Shown piece after piece: positions 1 to 9,272 of a stretch of DNA of 64,000 nt (position 1 is the stretch's first letter; each line of letters opens with the position of its first letter). A model generated the notes under the pieces. It saw only the letters and a list, made by a program, of their open reading frames with translations. It did not search any database and had not been told where the DNA came from. Source of the stretch: Aliarcobacter sp. (lineage in GTDB: Bacteria > Campylobacterota > Campylobacteria > Campylobacterales > Arcobacteraceae); contig JAQTXB010000002.1 in NCBI GenBank assembly GCA_028688995.1, forward strand, positions 186,001 to 250,000, in the 5' to 3' direction. The translations under genes and the position numbers were made by a program.

Positions 1-544
1 TAAAAATATAAATATCTTTATACTTATAAAAACTTGTATTATAAATCTCTCTTACTGTTATATCTTTATCACTTCCTGTTTTATGAAAATATTTAAAATC
101 ATAAACTCCTATAAACTCTTTTATTGCTAGTTTTAATAACTCTTCATCAACAAAAGGAACATAAGTAATAAATTTATCATTAAAAGGAGTCGTTGGTTTT
201 GAAGTAATTATATACCTATAATCTCTTTTTTTTGCATGAAATCTTGAGTGAAAATCATCTTTTACTTTTGAGATTTTTAGTATTTTAATCGAAGTTGGCA
301 GATTTCTATTTAAAACCTCTTTTAGCTTAAAAAAATCACTCCAAAAATCAGGAACAATACAGTTAAAAACTTGTCCAGTTGCATGAACTTCTTTGTCAGT
401 TCTACCACTTAAAACTATATTTGTTTCAATATTTATTTTTCTAAAAGCAAATAAAAGTTTATCTTCGATAGTCAAACCATTTGGTTGTTTTTGACTTCCT
501 TGATACAAACTTCCATCATAAGAGATTACAAATTTTAGATTCAT
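1..544 (-). CDS. truA: tRNA pseudouridine synthase A (3' part missing)
   Basis: Makes pseudouridine at positions 38-40 of the tRNA anticodon arm. The reading frame starts with ATG at 544 and stays open to the window edge, so about 181 N-terminal residues are visible. The catalytic-Asp motif is present as GRTDKEVHA near residue 47, a variant of the usual GRTDAGVHA. The FHARFHAK-like segment is present as HSRFHAKKRDYRY. It follows the LptF/G-type permease with only a 7-base gap, as the last visible gene of a minus-strand run. The family call is secure; the C-terminal half cannot be judged. Confidence 0.93.
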   Translation of the reverse strand, partial: MNLKFVISYDGSLYQGSQKQPNGLTIEDKLLFAFRKINIETNIVLSGRTDKEVHATGQVFNCIVPDFWSDFFKLKEVLNRNLPTSIKILKISKVKDDFHSRFHAKKRDYRYIITSKPTTPFNDKFITYVPFVDEELLKLAIKEFIGVYDFKYFHKTGSDKDITVREIYNTSFYKYKDIYIF

Positions 545-551
545 TTATTGT

Positions 552-1568
552 TTAATACTCTTTTTGTATTGTTCTTGAATACAAAATGTATGTTCCAATA
601 ATCCAAATAGTTGGTACTATATATAAAGCATGTAGTAAAATCTTATCTCCAACTAATTTTATTAAAACATAATATAAAACAACTGTTAGCAAAGAGTAAA
701 AAACTGCCCTATTTTTCTCATATCTTGGGTTAAAATATCCAAAAGTAATTACTAAAAACAGTGATATTAATGGGAACAATGCAGTTAATACATAAAATGT
801 CAAATCATCAATATCAACATTATTTTTTATATTCTCTTTCCAAAAAGAGTAAGAATCTGTAAAAATTCCCAACTTACTATCAGCAATAGAGTCATTAATA
901 TACATTGATTTAAAATCAATTTGGTTAAACTCTTTTTCATCAATAATAAAAGCTTTTCCATCTATTAATCTAAAACTCAAAGAACCATTTTCATTGTCTA
1001 AAATTGCCGTTTGACTAACAATAAACTGATCCTCATTTTTTTCTGTTTTAAAAAGTTTTACTTGATCGTATACCTTATCATCTTTACCATCTATATAAAT
1101 TAACCAATCTCCAAACTTTTGTCCAAATTGACTTGGTTTTATATTAAAATTTGCCTCTTTTTTCTTTTTATCTAAAAATTGTTTTGTTAAAAACTTAGTT
1201 TTAGGAATTAAGCCCACAGAAATAACAAGTAACATTGCAGATAAAAGTAAAGTAACTGGGGCAAATATTTTTAAGATATTTACAGGATTTAAACCAAAAG
1301 AGGTAATTACCGTAAGTTCATATTCAGCTGCTAATTTAGCAAGACAAATAACCAACGATAAAAAAAATGAAATAGGCATAGTAAAAAATACAATTTGAGG
1401 AATAGCATAAGTAAATAATGTAAATAATTCTGCGAAATTAAGGGTTATTATTGAAGTTAGTGCTGCGATCTTAACTAAAAATATAACTGAAGTTATAAAA
1501 AAAAGTCCTAAAAATATAGGGAAAAATGTAATTGCTAATTGAGAGTGTAAATATTGTTTTAATTTCAA
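552..1568 (-). CDS. LptF/LptG-family permease
   Basis: A 338-residue inner-membrane protein of the YjgP/YjgQ family, whose members are the membrane subunits of the ABC system that moves lipopolysaccharide to the outer membrane. Hydrophobic segments lie near residues 10-35, 50-75 and 95-125, with three more in the last 80 residues. A soluble periplasmic-type domain lies between them (roughly 130-255). This six-helix layout with a central beta domain is typical of the family. Its start overlaps the prepilin peptidase stop by 4 bases, which suggests translational coupling. Sequence alone does not tell me whether it is the LptF or the LptG partner. Confidence 0.85.
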   Translation of the reverse strand: MKLKQYLHSQLAITFFPIFLGLFFITSVIFLVKIAALTSIITLNFAELFTLFTYAIPQIVFFTMPISFFLSLVICLAKLAAEYELTVITSFGLNPVNILKIFAPVTLLLSAMLLVISVGLIPKTKFLTKQFLDKKKKEANFNIKPSQFGQKFGDWLIYIDGKDDKVYDQVKLFKTEKNEDQFIVSQTAILDNENGSLSFRLIDGKAFIIDEKEFNQIDFKSMYINDSIADSKLGIFTDSYSFWKENIKNNVDIDDLTFYVLTALFPLISLFLVITFGYFNPRYEKNRAVFYSLLTVVLYYVLIKLVGDKILLHALYIVPTIWIIGTYILYSRTIQKEY

Positions 1569-2335
1569 TAAAAGGCCTTTATAATTGTTTCTAAATCAAA
1601 AAAGTATTCAGTAAAAAAGCCTAAAACTAAATAGGGAATAAATGGAGTTTGAATATCTTTTTTTACAAAATTTGAATAGATTGATGGTATTATAGCAAAA
1701 AAAGCAGCTAAAAATATAGCAAATACTCCACCACTTACTCCAAGTATAATTCCTAACATTGCAATTATTGGAATATCTCCCTCACCCAAAGCTTCCTGAT
1801 TTTTTAAACTTTCATCTTTGAGAAGCTTTGATTTTACATTTTGTATATAAAATGTAATTACAAAATTTAATAAAACAAAAGCACCTGCAAATAAAAATGC
1901 ATTTTTAAAAGATTCTATTATAGAAAAATTTGTAGCAAAAAAAGAGAGTATAAAAACTATCAAAAGTAGATAATCTGGTACTGCTTTATATTTTAAATCT
2001 ATAAATGACAAAACAATTAAAACATAAGATACCAAACACATAAAAATAAACTCTTGACTTAATCCAAGTTTTAAAAATAGAGCTAAAGTTATAATCCCAC
2101 TTATTAACTCAATAAAAAAATACAAAAATGATATTTTTCCCCCACAATAAGAGCATTTTGCCCTAAGGAATAAATATGAAAAGAGTGGAATATTATGATA
2201 CCAATAAATTAAATGATTACATTTTGGGCATCTGCTTCTATTTGTTACAACTGATTGATTTAATGGAAGTCTTAAAATTAGTACATTTAGAAATGAACCA
2301 AAGCAGATACCAAAAATAAAACTAAATAGCTCCAA
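1565..2335 (-). CDS. prepilin peptidase (A24 family)
   Basis: Bifunctional inner-membrane leader peptidase and N-methyltransferase for type IV pilin-like proteins. The N-terminal GSFLNVLI segment is followed by two zinc-type cysteine pairs (CPKC and CSYC) of the methyltransferase domain. The aspartyl-protease motifs are FIDLKYKAVPD and GEGD. I chose the TTG at 2335 (256 residues) because it sits just after GAGAGAAG and leaves a normal short N-terminus before the conserved segment. A GTG at 2362 in the same frame would add nine residues but has no ribosome binding site. Either start overlaps the end of uppS. No pilin gene is visible in the window. Confidence 0.85.
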   Translation of the reverse strand: MELFSFIFGICFGSFLNVLILRLPLNQSVVTNRSRCPKCNHLIYWYHNIPLFSYLFLRAKCSYCGGKISFLYFFIELISGIITLALFLKLGLSQEFIFMCLVSYVLIVLSFIDLKYKAVPDYLLLIVFILSFFATNFSIIESFKNAFLFAGAFVLLNFVITFYIQNVKSKLLKDESLKNQEALGEGDIPIIAMLGIILGVSGGVFAIFLAAFFAIIPSIYSNFVKKDIQTPFIPYLVLGFFTEYFFDLETIIKAFY

Positions 2336-3008
2336 ATCTTCTCTCACGATTACTAAAATCACTTAAGATATCATCTAACTCCGATTCATTAAAATCAGGC
2401 CAATAGGTTTGAGTAAAAAACATTTCCGCATAGGCATTTTGCCATAATAGATAGTTTGAAAGTCGTACTTCTCCGCTTGTTCGTATTAATATATCAACAT
2501 CACCCATTCCTGCTGTATCTAGACAAGTTTCAAAATTCTCTTCTGTGATTTCAAGATTTGATTCATTTAATTTTTTTATGGCTCTTATTATTTCATTTTT
2601 TGAACCATAATTTAAAGCTAATACCTGCGTGAGTCCTGTGCAACTTGCCGTTTTATTTTGAGTTTCATAAATTGTATTTTGCAACGTTTTTGAAAATCTG
2701 CTAATATCACCAATGGCTTTAAATTTAATATTATTTTCTAAATAGACACTTAACTCTTTTTTTAAATATCTATCAAGTAGTTTCATCAAAAACTCAACTT
2801 CTAATTTTGGTCTCTCCCAATTTTCCGTTGAAAATGCATATAAAGTCAAATATTTTATTCCTATATCTGAACAATAAGAAGTAATTTTTCGAACTGTTTT
2901 TGCTCCCTCTTCATGACCTGCAGTTCTATTTAGACCTCGCTCTTTTGCCCATCTTCCATTTCCATCCATGATTATGGCAACATGTTTAGGTATTTTAATT
3001 TCACTCAT
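2322..3008 (-). CDS. uppS: undecaprenyl diphosphate synthase (isoprenyl transferase)
   Basis: Builds the C55 lipid carrier used for peptidoglycan and surface glycans. The cis-prenyltransferase signature MDGNGRWA with the catalytic Asp is at residues 14-21. Further conserved blocks are the GHEEGA segment, YAFSTENW, and the C-terminal GDVDILIRTSGEVRLSN region. At 228 residues it has normal family length. The start overlaps coaBC by 8 bases and the end overlaps the prepilin peptidase. It is part of the minus-strand housekeeping run. Confidence 0.96.
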   Translation of the reverse strand: MSEIKIPKHVAIIMDGNGRWAKERGLNRTAGHEEGAKTVRKITSYCSDIGIKYLTLYAFSTENWERPKLEVEFLMKLLDRYLKKELSVYLENNIKFKAIGDISRFSKTLQNTIYETQNKTASCTGLTQVLALNYGSKNEIIRAIKKLNESNLEITEENFETCLDTAGMGDVDILIRTSGEVRLSNYLLWQNAYAEMFFTQTYWPDFNESELDDILSDFSNRERRFGAI

Positions 3009-4272
3009 AACTATTAAACTCTTCTTCTAATTTTTCTAAAATATTTAATGAAACATCTAATTTTGAACCTTTAAATTCAAAAGAGTTGTTTTTTAATATC
3101 AATTCTATATTATTATTTTCACTTCCAAAACTATTCTCTTCATTTAAAATATTCAAACAAACTCCATCAAGATTTTTATTTTCTAACATTCTAGTTGCAC
3201 TATTTAATGCAGTTGTTTCATCCATTTCTGCTTTAAAACCGATAGTTATAATTCCATCTTTTTCTAAAGACTTTAAAATATCCATATTTTGTTTTAATTC
3301 TAAATTCCAATGTGGGCCAATTAACTCTTTTTTTAATTTTCCTTCTTGTGGAAAAGCTGGAACATAATCACTAACCGCTGCCACCATAAACAAAAATGGT
3401 CGCTTCATAATTAAAGTTGGAGTTGAATTATCCATTAAAGTGGGTTTTGTTAAAACTCCTTTTTTCGCAACTCTAATAGAATCAACTAAATATTCATACA
3501 TCTCATTTGAACTTTCAACTTTTATTATGTGAATATCTTTTGGTAAGTTTTCATAACCTCTAGAACTAACCAAACAAACATCTGCACCTTTATAATATAA
3601 AGCACGTGCTAGATTTGAAGCCATTTTTCCAGATGAAAAGTTTGAAATATATCTTACTTCATCGATTTTTTCTATTGTTCCACCACCACTTAATACTACT
3701 TTTCTATTTATCCAATAATCATTTTTAAGTAATTCTTTACATGTTACATCAAAAATATCAGCTGGTTCTGCCATCGCTCCATCACCAACATCTTTACAAA
3801 CTAACTCTTTTGTTTGTGATGAGATAATCTCATAATTACAAAGTTTTAGCATTTTAAGACTTGCTTGTGTAATTGGATTTTTTAACATATTTGTATTTGC
3901 TGCTGGTGCAATTAATTTCATTCTTGGATAGGCAAGCGCTGTTTGTAAAAGCAAATTATTTCCTAGTCCATTTGCAAGAGCATTTATAGTATTTGCACTT
4001 GCTGGTGCAATTACAAAAATATCTGACCATTTCCCAATATCTATATGATTATAATCTTGAGATTTATCCCAATTTTCACTTGATTCATCTAAAACTCTGT
4101 TTTGAGAGATTGCTTCAAAAGTAATTGGATTTATAAACTTTTTTGCCCCATCAGTCATAATAACTCGTACTTGTGCACCAGCTTTTATATAAAGTCTAAT
4201 AAGCTCTAAAGTTTTATAAATAGCAATTGAGCCACAAACTCCAACTAATATTTTTTTATTTTTTAATAACAT
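3001..4272 (-). CDS. coaBC: bifunctional phosphopantothenoylcysteine decarboxylase / phosphopantothenate-cysteine ligase
   Basis: Carries out two consecutive steps of coenzyme A synthesis. The N-terminal flavoprotein half (about 1-185) contains the GSIAIYK segment, the HIDIGKW block with the active-site His, the PAANTNML stretch (PxMNxxMW-like) and a Cys in LVCKDVGDGAMAEP. The C-terminal ligase half shows SGGGTIEKIDEVRYISNFSSGKM and AAVSDYVP. It has 423 residues, slightly long for the family. It lies 10 bases downstream of glmU, and its end overlaps the uppS start. Confidence 0.95.
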   Translation of the reverse strand: MLLKNKKILVGVCGSIAIYKTLELIRLYIKAGAQVRVIMTDGAKKFINPITFEAISQNRVLDESSENWDKSQDYNHIDIGKWSDIFVIAPASANTINALANGLGNNLLLQTALAYPRMKLIAPAANTNMLKNPITQASLKMLKLCNYEIISSQTKELVCKDVGDGAMAEPADIFDVTCKELLKNDYWINRKVVLSGGGTIEKIDEVRYISNFSSGKMASNLARALYYKGADVCLVSSRGYENLPKDIHIIKVESSNEMYEYLVDSIRVAKKGVLTKPTLMDNSTPTLIMKRPFLFMVAAVSDYVPAFPQEGKLKKELIGPHWNLELKQNMDILKSLEKDGIITIGFKAEMDETTALNSATRMLENKNLDGVCLNILNEENSFGSENNNIELILKNNSFEFKGSKLDVSLNILEKLEEEFNSYE

Positions 4273-4282
4273 TTAGAATCTT

Positions 4283-5578
4283 TTATTTTTTACTTGAAAA
4301 ATGTTTGTAAAAATAACCTGCAATAGTTTTTGCTTTTGCTCTTGTTAAATATAACTCGCCTTTTTTCACATTTCCAGTTACAGTTGAACCAGCTCCGATT
4401 AATACATCATCTTCAATATTTACAGGTGCGACAAATTGTGTGTCAGAACCCACAAATACATTTTTACCTATAATTGTTTGATGTTTATTTACCCCATCAT
4501 AATTACAAGTAATTGTTCCACAACCAATATTTGTTCCCTCATCAATTGAACAATCTCCAAGATATGATAAATGACCAGCTTTTACACCATTTAAAATTGC
4601 TTTTTTTGTCTCTACAAAGTTTCCTATGTGCGTTTTATTTAGTTCACTTCCTGGTCTAATTCGTCCCATTGGTCCAACATCACTATCTTTTACAATTGAG
4701 TCTTCAACAACTGAGTTTGTTTTAATATGAGAGTTTATGATTTTTGAGTTTCCAAGAAGAGAAACTCCATTTTCAATGATAGATTCACCTTCAATCTCTA
4801 CTCCCTCTTCTATATAAATAGTATCAGGCAATCTCATAATAACGCCAGCTTTCATAAACTCTTTTTTGATTCTATTTTGATGAATCACCTCAGCATCTGC
4901 TAATTCTACTTTTGAGTTTACACCTTTAAAGTTTTCCTCATTTACAGCAAGTGGTTTTAAAACTTTATTTTGATTTATAGCCATTTCCACTAAATCAGTA
5001 ATGTAATACTCTTTTTGAGCATTGTTATTATTTAATTTTGGAAGATTCTCAAGTAAAAATTTTGTTTCAAATTGGTAAATTCCTGCATTTGCAGTTGTAA
5101 CTGCTAATTCAGTAGAATTTGCATCTTTTTGTTCAACTATTTTTTTAACATTTCCATTTTCAATTATTACTCTTCCATAACCATCTGCACTATCTAACTC
5201 TAAAACTGACATTACAATCGTTGCATCTATGTCAAATTTTTCTAATTCACTTGATTGAATCAAAGGCATATCACCATTTAAAACCAAAACTTTTTCATAT
5301 TTTGGAGTAATTCCCATAACTGCACCACCAGTTCCTGGATAATTAGCATGATCTTGAATTACAAAATTTATATTTGAAAAATATTTTTCCATTTCAGATT
5401 GAACTCTTTGTGCTTGATGAAATAAAACCACTGTAATATCATCACTTAATTTTAATGCTTCTTTTATTGAATAATATAACATTGGTTTTCCAGAAATCTT
5501 ATGTAATACCTTTGGAGTATCTGATTTCATTCTTGTACCTGCACCTGCTGCTAAAACTATAATTGATTTATTAAACAT
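4283..5578 (-). CDS. glmU: bifunctional UDP-N-acetylglucosamine diphosphorylase / glucosamine-1-phosphate acetyltransferase
   Basis: Supplies UDP-GlcNAc for peptidoglycan, LPS and also the pseudaminic acid pathway encoded at 35-41 kb. The N-terminal nucleotidyltransferase has LAAGAGTRMKSDTPKVLH at residues 9-26. The C-terminal part is a left-handed beta-helix of hexapeptide repeats, with the RPGSELNKTHIGNFVETK acetyltransferase region followed by NYDGVNKH. It has 431 residues, about the length seen in Campylobacter. The start codon is 11 bases from the ankyrin gene stop. Confidence 0.96.
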   Translation of the reverse strand: MFNKSIIVLAAGAGTRMKSDTPKVLHKISGKPMLYYSIKEALKLSDDITVVLFHQAQRVQSEMEKYFSNINFVIQDHANYPGTGGAVMGITPKYEKVLVLNGDMPLIQSSELEKFDIDATIVMSVLELDSADGYGRVIIENGNVKKIVEQKDANSTELAVTTANAGIYQFETKFLLENLPKLNNNNAQKEYYITDLVEMAINQNKVLKPLAVNEENFKGVNSKVELADAEVIHQNRIKKEFMKAGVIMRLPDTIYIEEGVEIEGESIIENGVSLLGNSKIINSHIKTNSVVEDSIVKDSDVGPMGRIRPGSELNKTHIGNFVETKKAILNGVKAGHLSYLGDCSIDEGTNIGCGTITCNYDGVNKHQTIIGKNVFVGSDTQFVAPVNIEDDVLIGAGSTVTGNVKKGELYLTRAKAKTIAGYFYKHFSSKK

Positions 5579-5589
5579 TCTTTTCCTTA

Positions 5590-7524
5590 TTATTGTAAAA
5601 CTTCATTTATCTCTTTTCTTAGGTTTTCAACAACCTCTTGAACTGCTAAGCGCATTTTATCATCATCAATATTACGTGATAATAATTTATCTAATTTATT
5701 ATCTCTATCCCTAAAAAATTGCGCAACTTTTACATTCTTTGGATTTCGGTTATACATTAAAACTCCAGAAGCAATTAAAGCAATAATTAATCTTGTATGT
5801 CCAAAAATAGCTGCATAATTTAATAATGTAAATCCAGAATTATCAGGTAAATTCATATCAGCACCAGCAGAAATTAGCCATCGTGCAATTTTGTAGTTTC
5901 CATGCCATTGGGTATGATGAAGAGCAGTTCTTCCATGAATATCTCTTATACTCAAATCAGCTTTTTTAGTTAAAAGTTTTTCAACAACAACTAAATCATT
6001 TGCAATTACAGCTTTATGAATTACAGTTCGTCCATCATTATCTTGAATATCAACACTTACTCTATATTTTAAGAAATAGACTAATCTTTCAATAAATGAG
6101 TCTTTCTCTTTTTTATCTTTTATTTTTAAACCCTCATCAACCATATGCATCAATGGGCTATAACCTCTTTTATCTTTGATATTTAAATTTATTCCATAAT
6201 TAATAATTGTTTTTAAAGTCTCAAAATCATTATATAAAACCATATCAAATAAGATATTTGTTCCATCTAATCTTTGTCTTTCAATATTTGGTCTAAATGT
6301 AAGAACTTTTTTTAGTAAAACATCATACTTTTCATCACCCTTAATCAAACCTAATAAAAATGGGCTCGCTTTTTTAAAACCCTTTGTTACTGCAATTATT
6401 TCTACAATATCATCAACAACAGTTTTTTCATCAAAATCTCGAGCATCAATATTTGCTCCATGAGACATTAAAAAGTCAATCATTTTATAATTTGAATAAC
6501 CTTTTAATATCTCTTTATAAATGATATTTTTATCATTTTCATCACAAATATTTACATCAGCTCCACAATTTAATAAAAATTCTATATTTGTAAAATTCTT
6601 ATTCTCAATTTCCCTTTGCAGAGTTGTTTTTCCATATTCATCCGCTCTATCAATTTCAATACCTTGCTCAATAAATAAAAATGCTAAAGGCATATACTCT
6701 TTTTCTGGTGTAATTGTTTTATATTTTCCCTCTAATTCAGTTATAGAGTTTTTTTGCAAATCAAACACATATAAAAGTTCATTGATAATATTTTTATGAG
6801 AATTATCAACAATATTTAAATTTATACCTTTTTTAATTAGAAGTTCAATAAAAGGAAGATTTTTAACACCTTGTAAAATTGCATTAAAAAGTACATTTTG
6901 GCCATCTTTATCTAAAAAGTTTACGTTTATTCCATGTAAAACTAATTCAGTTGCTAATGAAATATCATCTTTTAAAACTGCTCTAAAAAGTGCTGTTTGA
7001 TGATTCTCATCTAAAACATTTATGTTATTTATATTATTTATAATATCTTTTAAAATAACTAGGTTTCCACCTTCAACAGCATCAAATAATACTGTTTTAC
7101 CGTAATAATCTTTTTGGTTAAAATCTGCATTATAATTCATAAAGATTTGAAAAACTTTATTGTTTCCAAACAGTGCTACATCTTGAAATATGCTTCTACC
7201 TGCACTATTTTGGTGATTTATTGAATAACCATTATCCAATAAAAAACGAATCATAATTCCATCTGAGCGCTCAACTGCTTCATCTAAAACAGTTTTTCTA
7301 AAGTTATCTTCGATGGTTAAATCTGCCCCGTTTTTTATTAAAAGTTTAATAGCTTCAAGTTTTCTTTTAGCTACTAATGTGAAAAGAATAGTTTTACCCT
7401 TTTCATCTCTTTTATTTAGGTCAATACCTTTTTTTATGTACTTTTGGATTTTTGCACTATCAAAATTTTCAGACAGCAATTCTTTATAAAATAAATCTTC
7501 GTTGATTTTTAAAAATCCAAACAC
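5590..7524 (-). CDS. ankyrin-repeat protein, 644 residues
   Basis: Almost the whole chain is made of ankyrin repeats, at least a dozen by eye. Typical hairpin and helix segments are GKTILFTLVAKRKLEAIKLLIKNGAD-like, repeated from about residue 40 to 590. There is no signal peptide or membrane segment, so it is probably a cytoplasmic protein-binding scaffold. It starts with GTG at 7524, supported by AAGGA nine bases upstream. It lies between the SUV3-like helicase and glmU on the same strand. The partner and role are unknown. Confidence 0.88.
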   Translation of the reverse strand: MFGFLKINEDLFYKELLSENFDSAKIQKYIKKGIDLNKRDEKGKTILFTLVAKRKLEAIKLLIKNGADLTIEDNFRKTVLDEAVERSDGIMIRFLLDNGYSINHQNSAGRSIFQDVALFGNNKVFQIFMNYNADFNQKDYYGKTVLFDAVEGGNLVILKDIINNINNINVLDENHQTALFRAVLKDDISLATELVLHGINVNFLDKDGQNVLFNAILQGVKNLPFIELLIKKGINLNIVDNSHKNIINELLYVFDLQKNSITELEGKYKTITPEKEYMPLAFLFIEQGIEIDRADEYGKTTLQREIENKNFTNIEFLLNCGADVNICDENDKNIIYKEILKGYSNYKMIDFLMSHGANIDARDFDEKTVVDDIVEIIAVTKGFKKASPFLLGLIKGDEKYDVLLKKVLTFRPNIERQRLDGTNILFDMVLYNDFETLKTIINYGINLNIKDKRGYSPLMHMVDEGLKIKDKKEKDSFIERLVYFLKYRVSVDIQDNDGRTVIHKAVIANDLVVVEKLLTKKADLSIRDIHGRTALHHTQWHGNYKIARWLISAGADMNLPDNSGFTLLNYAAIFGHTRLIIALIASGVLMYNRNPKNVKVAQFFRDRDNKLDKLLSRNIDDDKMRLAVQEVVENLRKEINEVLQ

Positions 7525-7586
7525 GATATTAAATCCTTGTACATATTTTAGGGCTTTGAAAGTCTATAATTTTAGCTAATTTTTTA

Positions 7587-9167
7587 TTAAATTGTTTTTC
7601 GCCTTCTTGGTCTATAATCTTTTTTACGGTTTGTTGATTCTTTTGAATCATTCTCGCGTCTTGGAAATGGTTTTGAAAAAGGTTTTTTAGAGCTGTCTTC
7701 TTCTATTAAATTTCCTTTTAAAGATTTTTCAATAAAAGAGTTAAAAGAATTTCTTAAAATATACGCCTTATCATGGTCAGGAAAAAGTTCAGGAAGTTTA
7801 TATGAAAGCCATAAATATAAAGATATTTTTTTAACCTCATCTTCAACCAAAAGTAAATCCCTTTGAGTTATTGCTTTTTTGGGTAGTGTAATCGATGGTT
7901 TATAATGACAAACTTTTTTCTTAATAACACTTGCAATATAAGCTTCATAAGCTTGTAAAATAATAGTTGATTTTGTTGTTATTGGAGCTTGAGCTAAAAG
8001 ATATTTATCTTCAAGTTTTAAATTAAATCTAGTATCAACAATTTTTGCAGCTTCAATCATAGATGAAATATTTGCAGCTATAAATGGACCTGAAAAATAC
8101 ATATTATCAGCAAAAAACTTTAATACTTTTGTCAAAGAGTTGGTTTTTATGTGAGCTGCAAGTGCTTCCAGCTGATTATTATTTATTTTTACTTTAAAAG
8201 GAGGTTTTATAGTTTTTATTGGACTATCAAATTCAAGTCTAACATGATCTAAAACATCTCTTCTAGTTGCACCTAAATAACCAGCTTCAAAATGTCCATA
8301 ACGCCCTGCTCGACCTGCTATTTGAACTATTTCATTAACTGTAATTTTTCTTTTACTAACACCATCAAATTTTGTATCAGTTGTGAATAATATTGTTTTA
8401 ATAGGAAGATTTAATCCCATAGCAATTGCATCAGTTGCGATTAAAATTTGACTCTTTTTCTCTCTAAATCTTTGAGCTTCATCTCGTCTTACTTCTGGTG
8501 ATAAATTTCCATAAATTACTGAAACTGTATATTTTTTTTGAAGTTTTTGTTTTAACTGTAAAACATCTCTTCTTGAAAAAGCAATCAGTGCTGTCCCATC
8601 TTCTAATTTATCTAAAGATGTCCATTTTGGTAAAACTTTTAATTCATTTTTTCTTTGATGTTTTATTATTTCTAAATCTTCATCAAGATAAGTAGCAATT
8701 CTTTTAACTGCATCAAGAGCATTAACGCTTCCTGTCATAATAATTCTTTTAGCAGGACAACCAATAATTGCATTTACCCAAGCCCAACCTCGGTCACTAT
8801 CATCAAGCATTTGAACTTCATCGATAACTGCCACATCAACATCTAAATCAAAATCTATCATTTCAATTGTTGAGCAAACATGAGCTGCTTCTTCGTGCAG
8901 AATTTGTTCTTCACCAGTAATTAAACTAGCATTTATATTTGAAGCTTTTAAATCTTCATAACCTTCTAATGCCAAAAGTCGTAAAGGTGCTAAATAAAGT
9001 CCAGAATTTGCCTCTTTTAACTTTTGCATTGCATTATAGGTTTTACCTGAGTTTGTAGGTCCAACATAAAATTCTAATTTTCTATTTAGACTTCTAGCCA
9101 GTGGATATAAGGTTTTTAAATCACAATTTAATAGTGATTGTAGTTGTTGTTGCCAATTTTCTTTCAT
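7587..9167 (-). CDS. SUV3-like superfamily 2 RNA helicase
   Basis: The Walker A motif is VGPTNSGKT (about residues 35-43) and the Walker B motif is DEVQM, as in the mitochondrial SUV3 helicase family rather than DEAD-box or Ski2 types. Later motifs are ALIAFSRR, SVIYGNLSPEVRR, LIATDAIAMGLNLP and QIAGRAGRYG. The C-terminus is a basic, Ser/Lys/Arg-rich tail (last 40 residues). Mitochondrial SUV3 works with an exonuclease in RNA decay; a similar RNA-turnover role here is an inference. The start codon is ATG without a clear ribosome binding site, and a TATAAT lies six bases upstream of it. Confidence 0.88.
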   Translation of the reverse strand: MKENWQQQLQSLLNCDLKTLYPLARSLNRKLEFYVGPTNSGKTYNAMQKLKEANSGLYLAPLRLLALEGYEDLKASNINASLITGEEQILHEEAAHVCSTIEMIDFDLDVDVAVIDEVQMLDDSDRGWAWVNAIIGCPAKRIIMTGSVNALDAVKRIATYLDEDLEIIKHQRKNELKVLPKWTSLDKLEDGTALIAFSRRDVLQLKQKLQKKYTVSVIYGNLSPEVRRDEAQRFREKKSQILIATDAIAMGLNLPIKTILFTTDTKFDGVSKRKITVNEIVQIAGRAGRYGHFEAGYLGATRRDVLDHVRLEFDSPIKTIKPPFKVKINNNQLEALAAHIKTNSLTKVLKFFADNMYFSGPFIAANISSMIEAAKIVDTRFNLKLEDKYLLAQAPITTKSTIILQAYEAYIASVIKKKVCHYKPSITLPKKAITQRDLLLVEDEVKKISLYLWLSYKLPELFPDHDKAYILRNSFNSFIEKSLKGNLIEEDSSKKPFSKPFPRRENDSKESTNRKKDYRPRRRKTI

Positions 9168-9272
9168 GGTGCTATTATAATCAATTCAATATAATTCCAG
9201 ATTAAATATAAAATTGTAAATAAAAATATAATCAAAAGGAAATTTTATTAAAAAAATCAAAAAGGAAATTAT
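9168..9272. promoter_or_regulatory. divergent promoter region with duplicated ribosome-binding segment
   Basis: This 105-base gap separates the helicase (minus) from the TPR-glycosyltransferase (plus). On the plus strand TATAAT at 9227-9232 is a good -10 box. It is followed by two near-identical 19-base segments (9231-9249 and 9256-9274), each with an AAGGA. Only the second is followed by a start codon. On the minus strand TATAAT lies at 9174-9179, very close to the helicase ATG at 9167. No -35 element is clear, which is usual in this phylum. Confidence 0.55.

Noticed and set aside
2336-2362. GTG at 2362 as start of the prepilin peptidase
   Set aside because: No ribosome binding site and deeper overlap with uppS; the TTG at 2335 has a purine-rich GAGAGAAG in front and gives the normal N-terminus.
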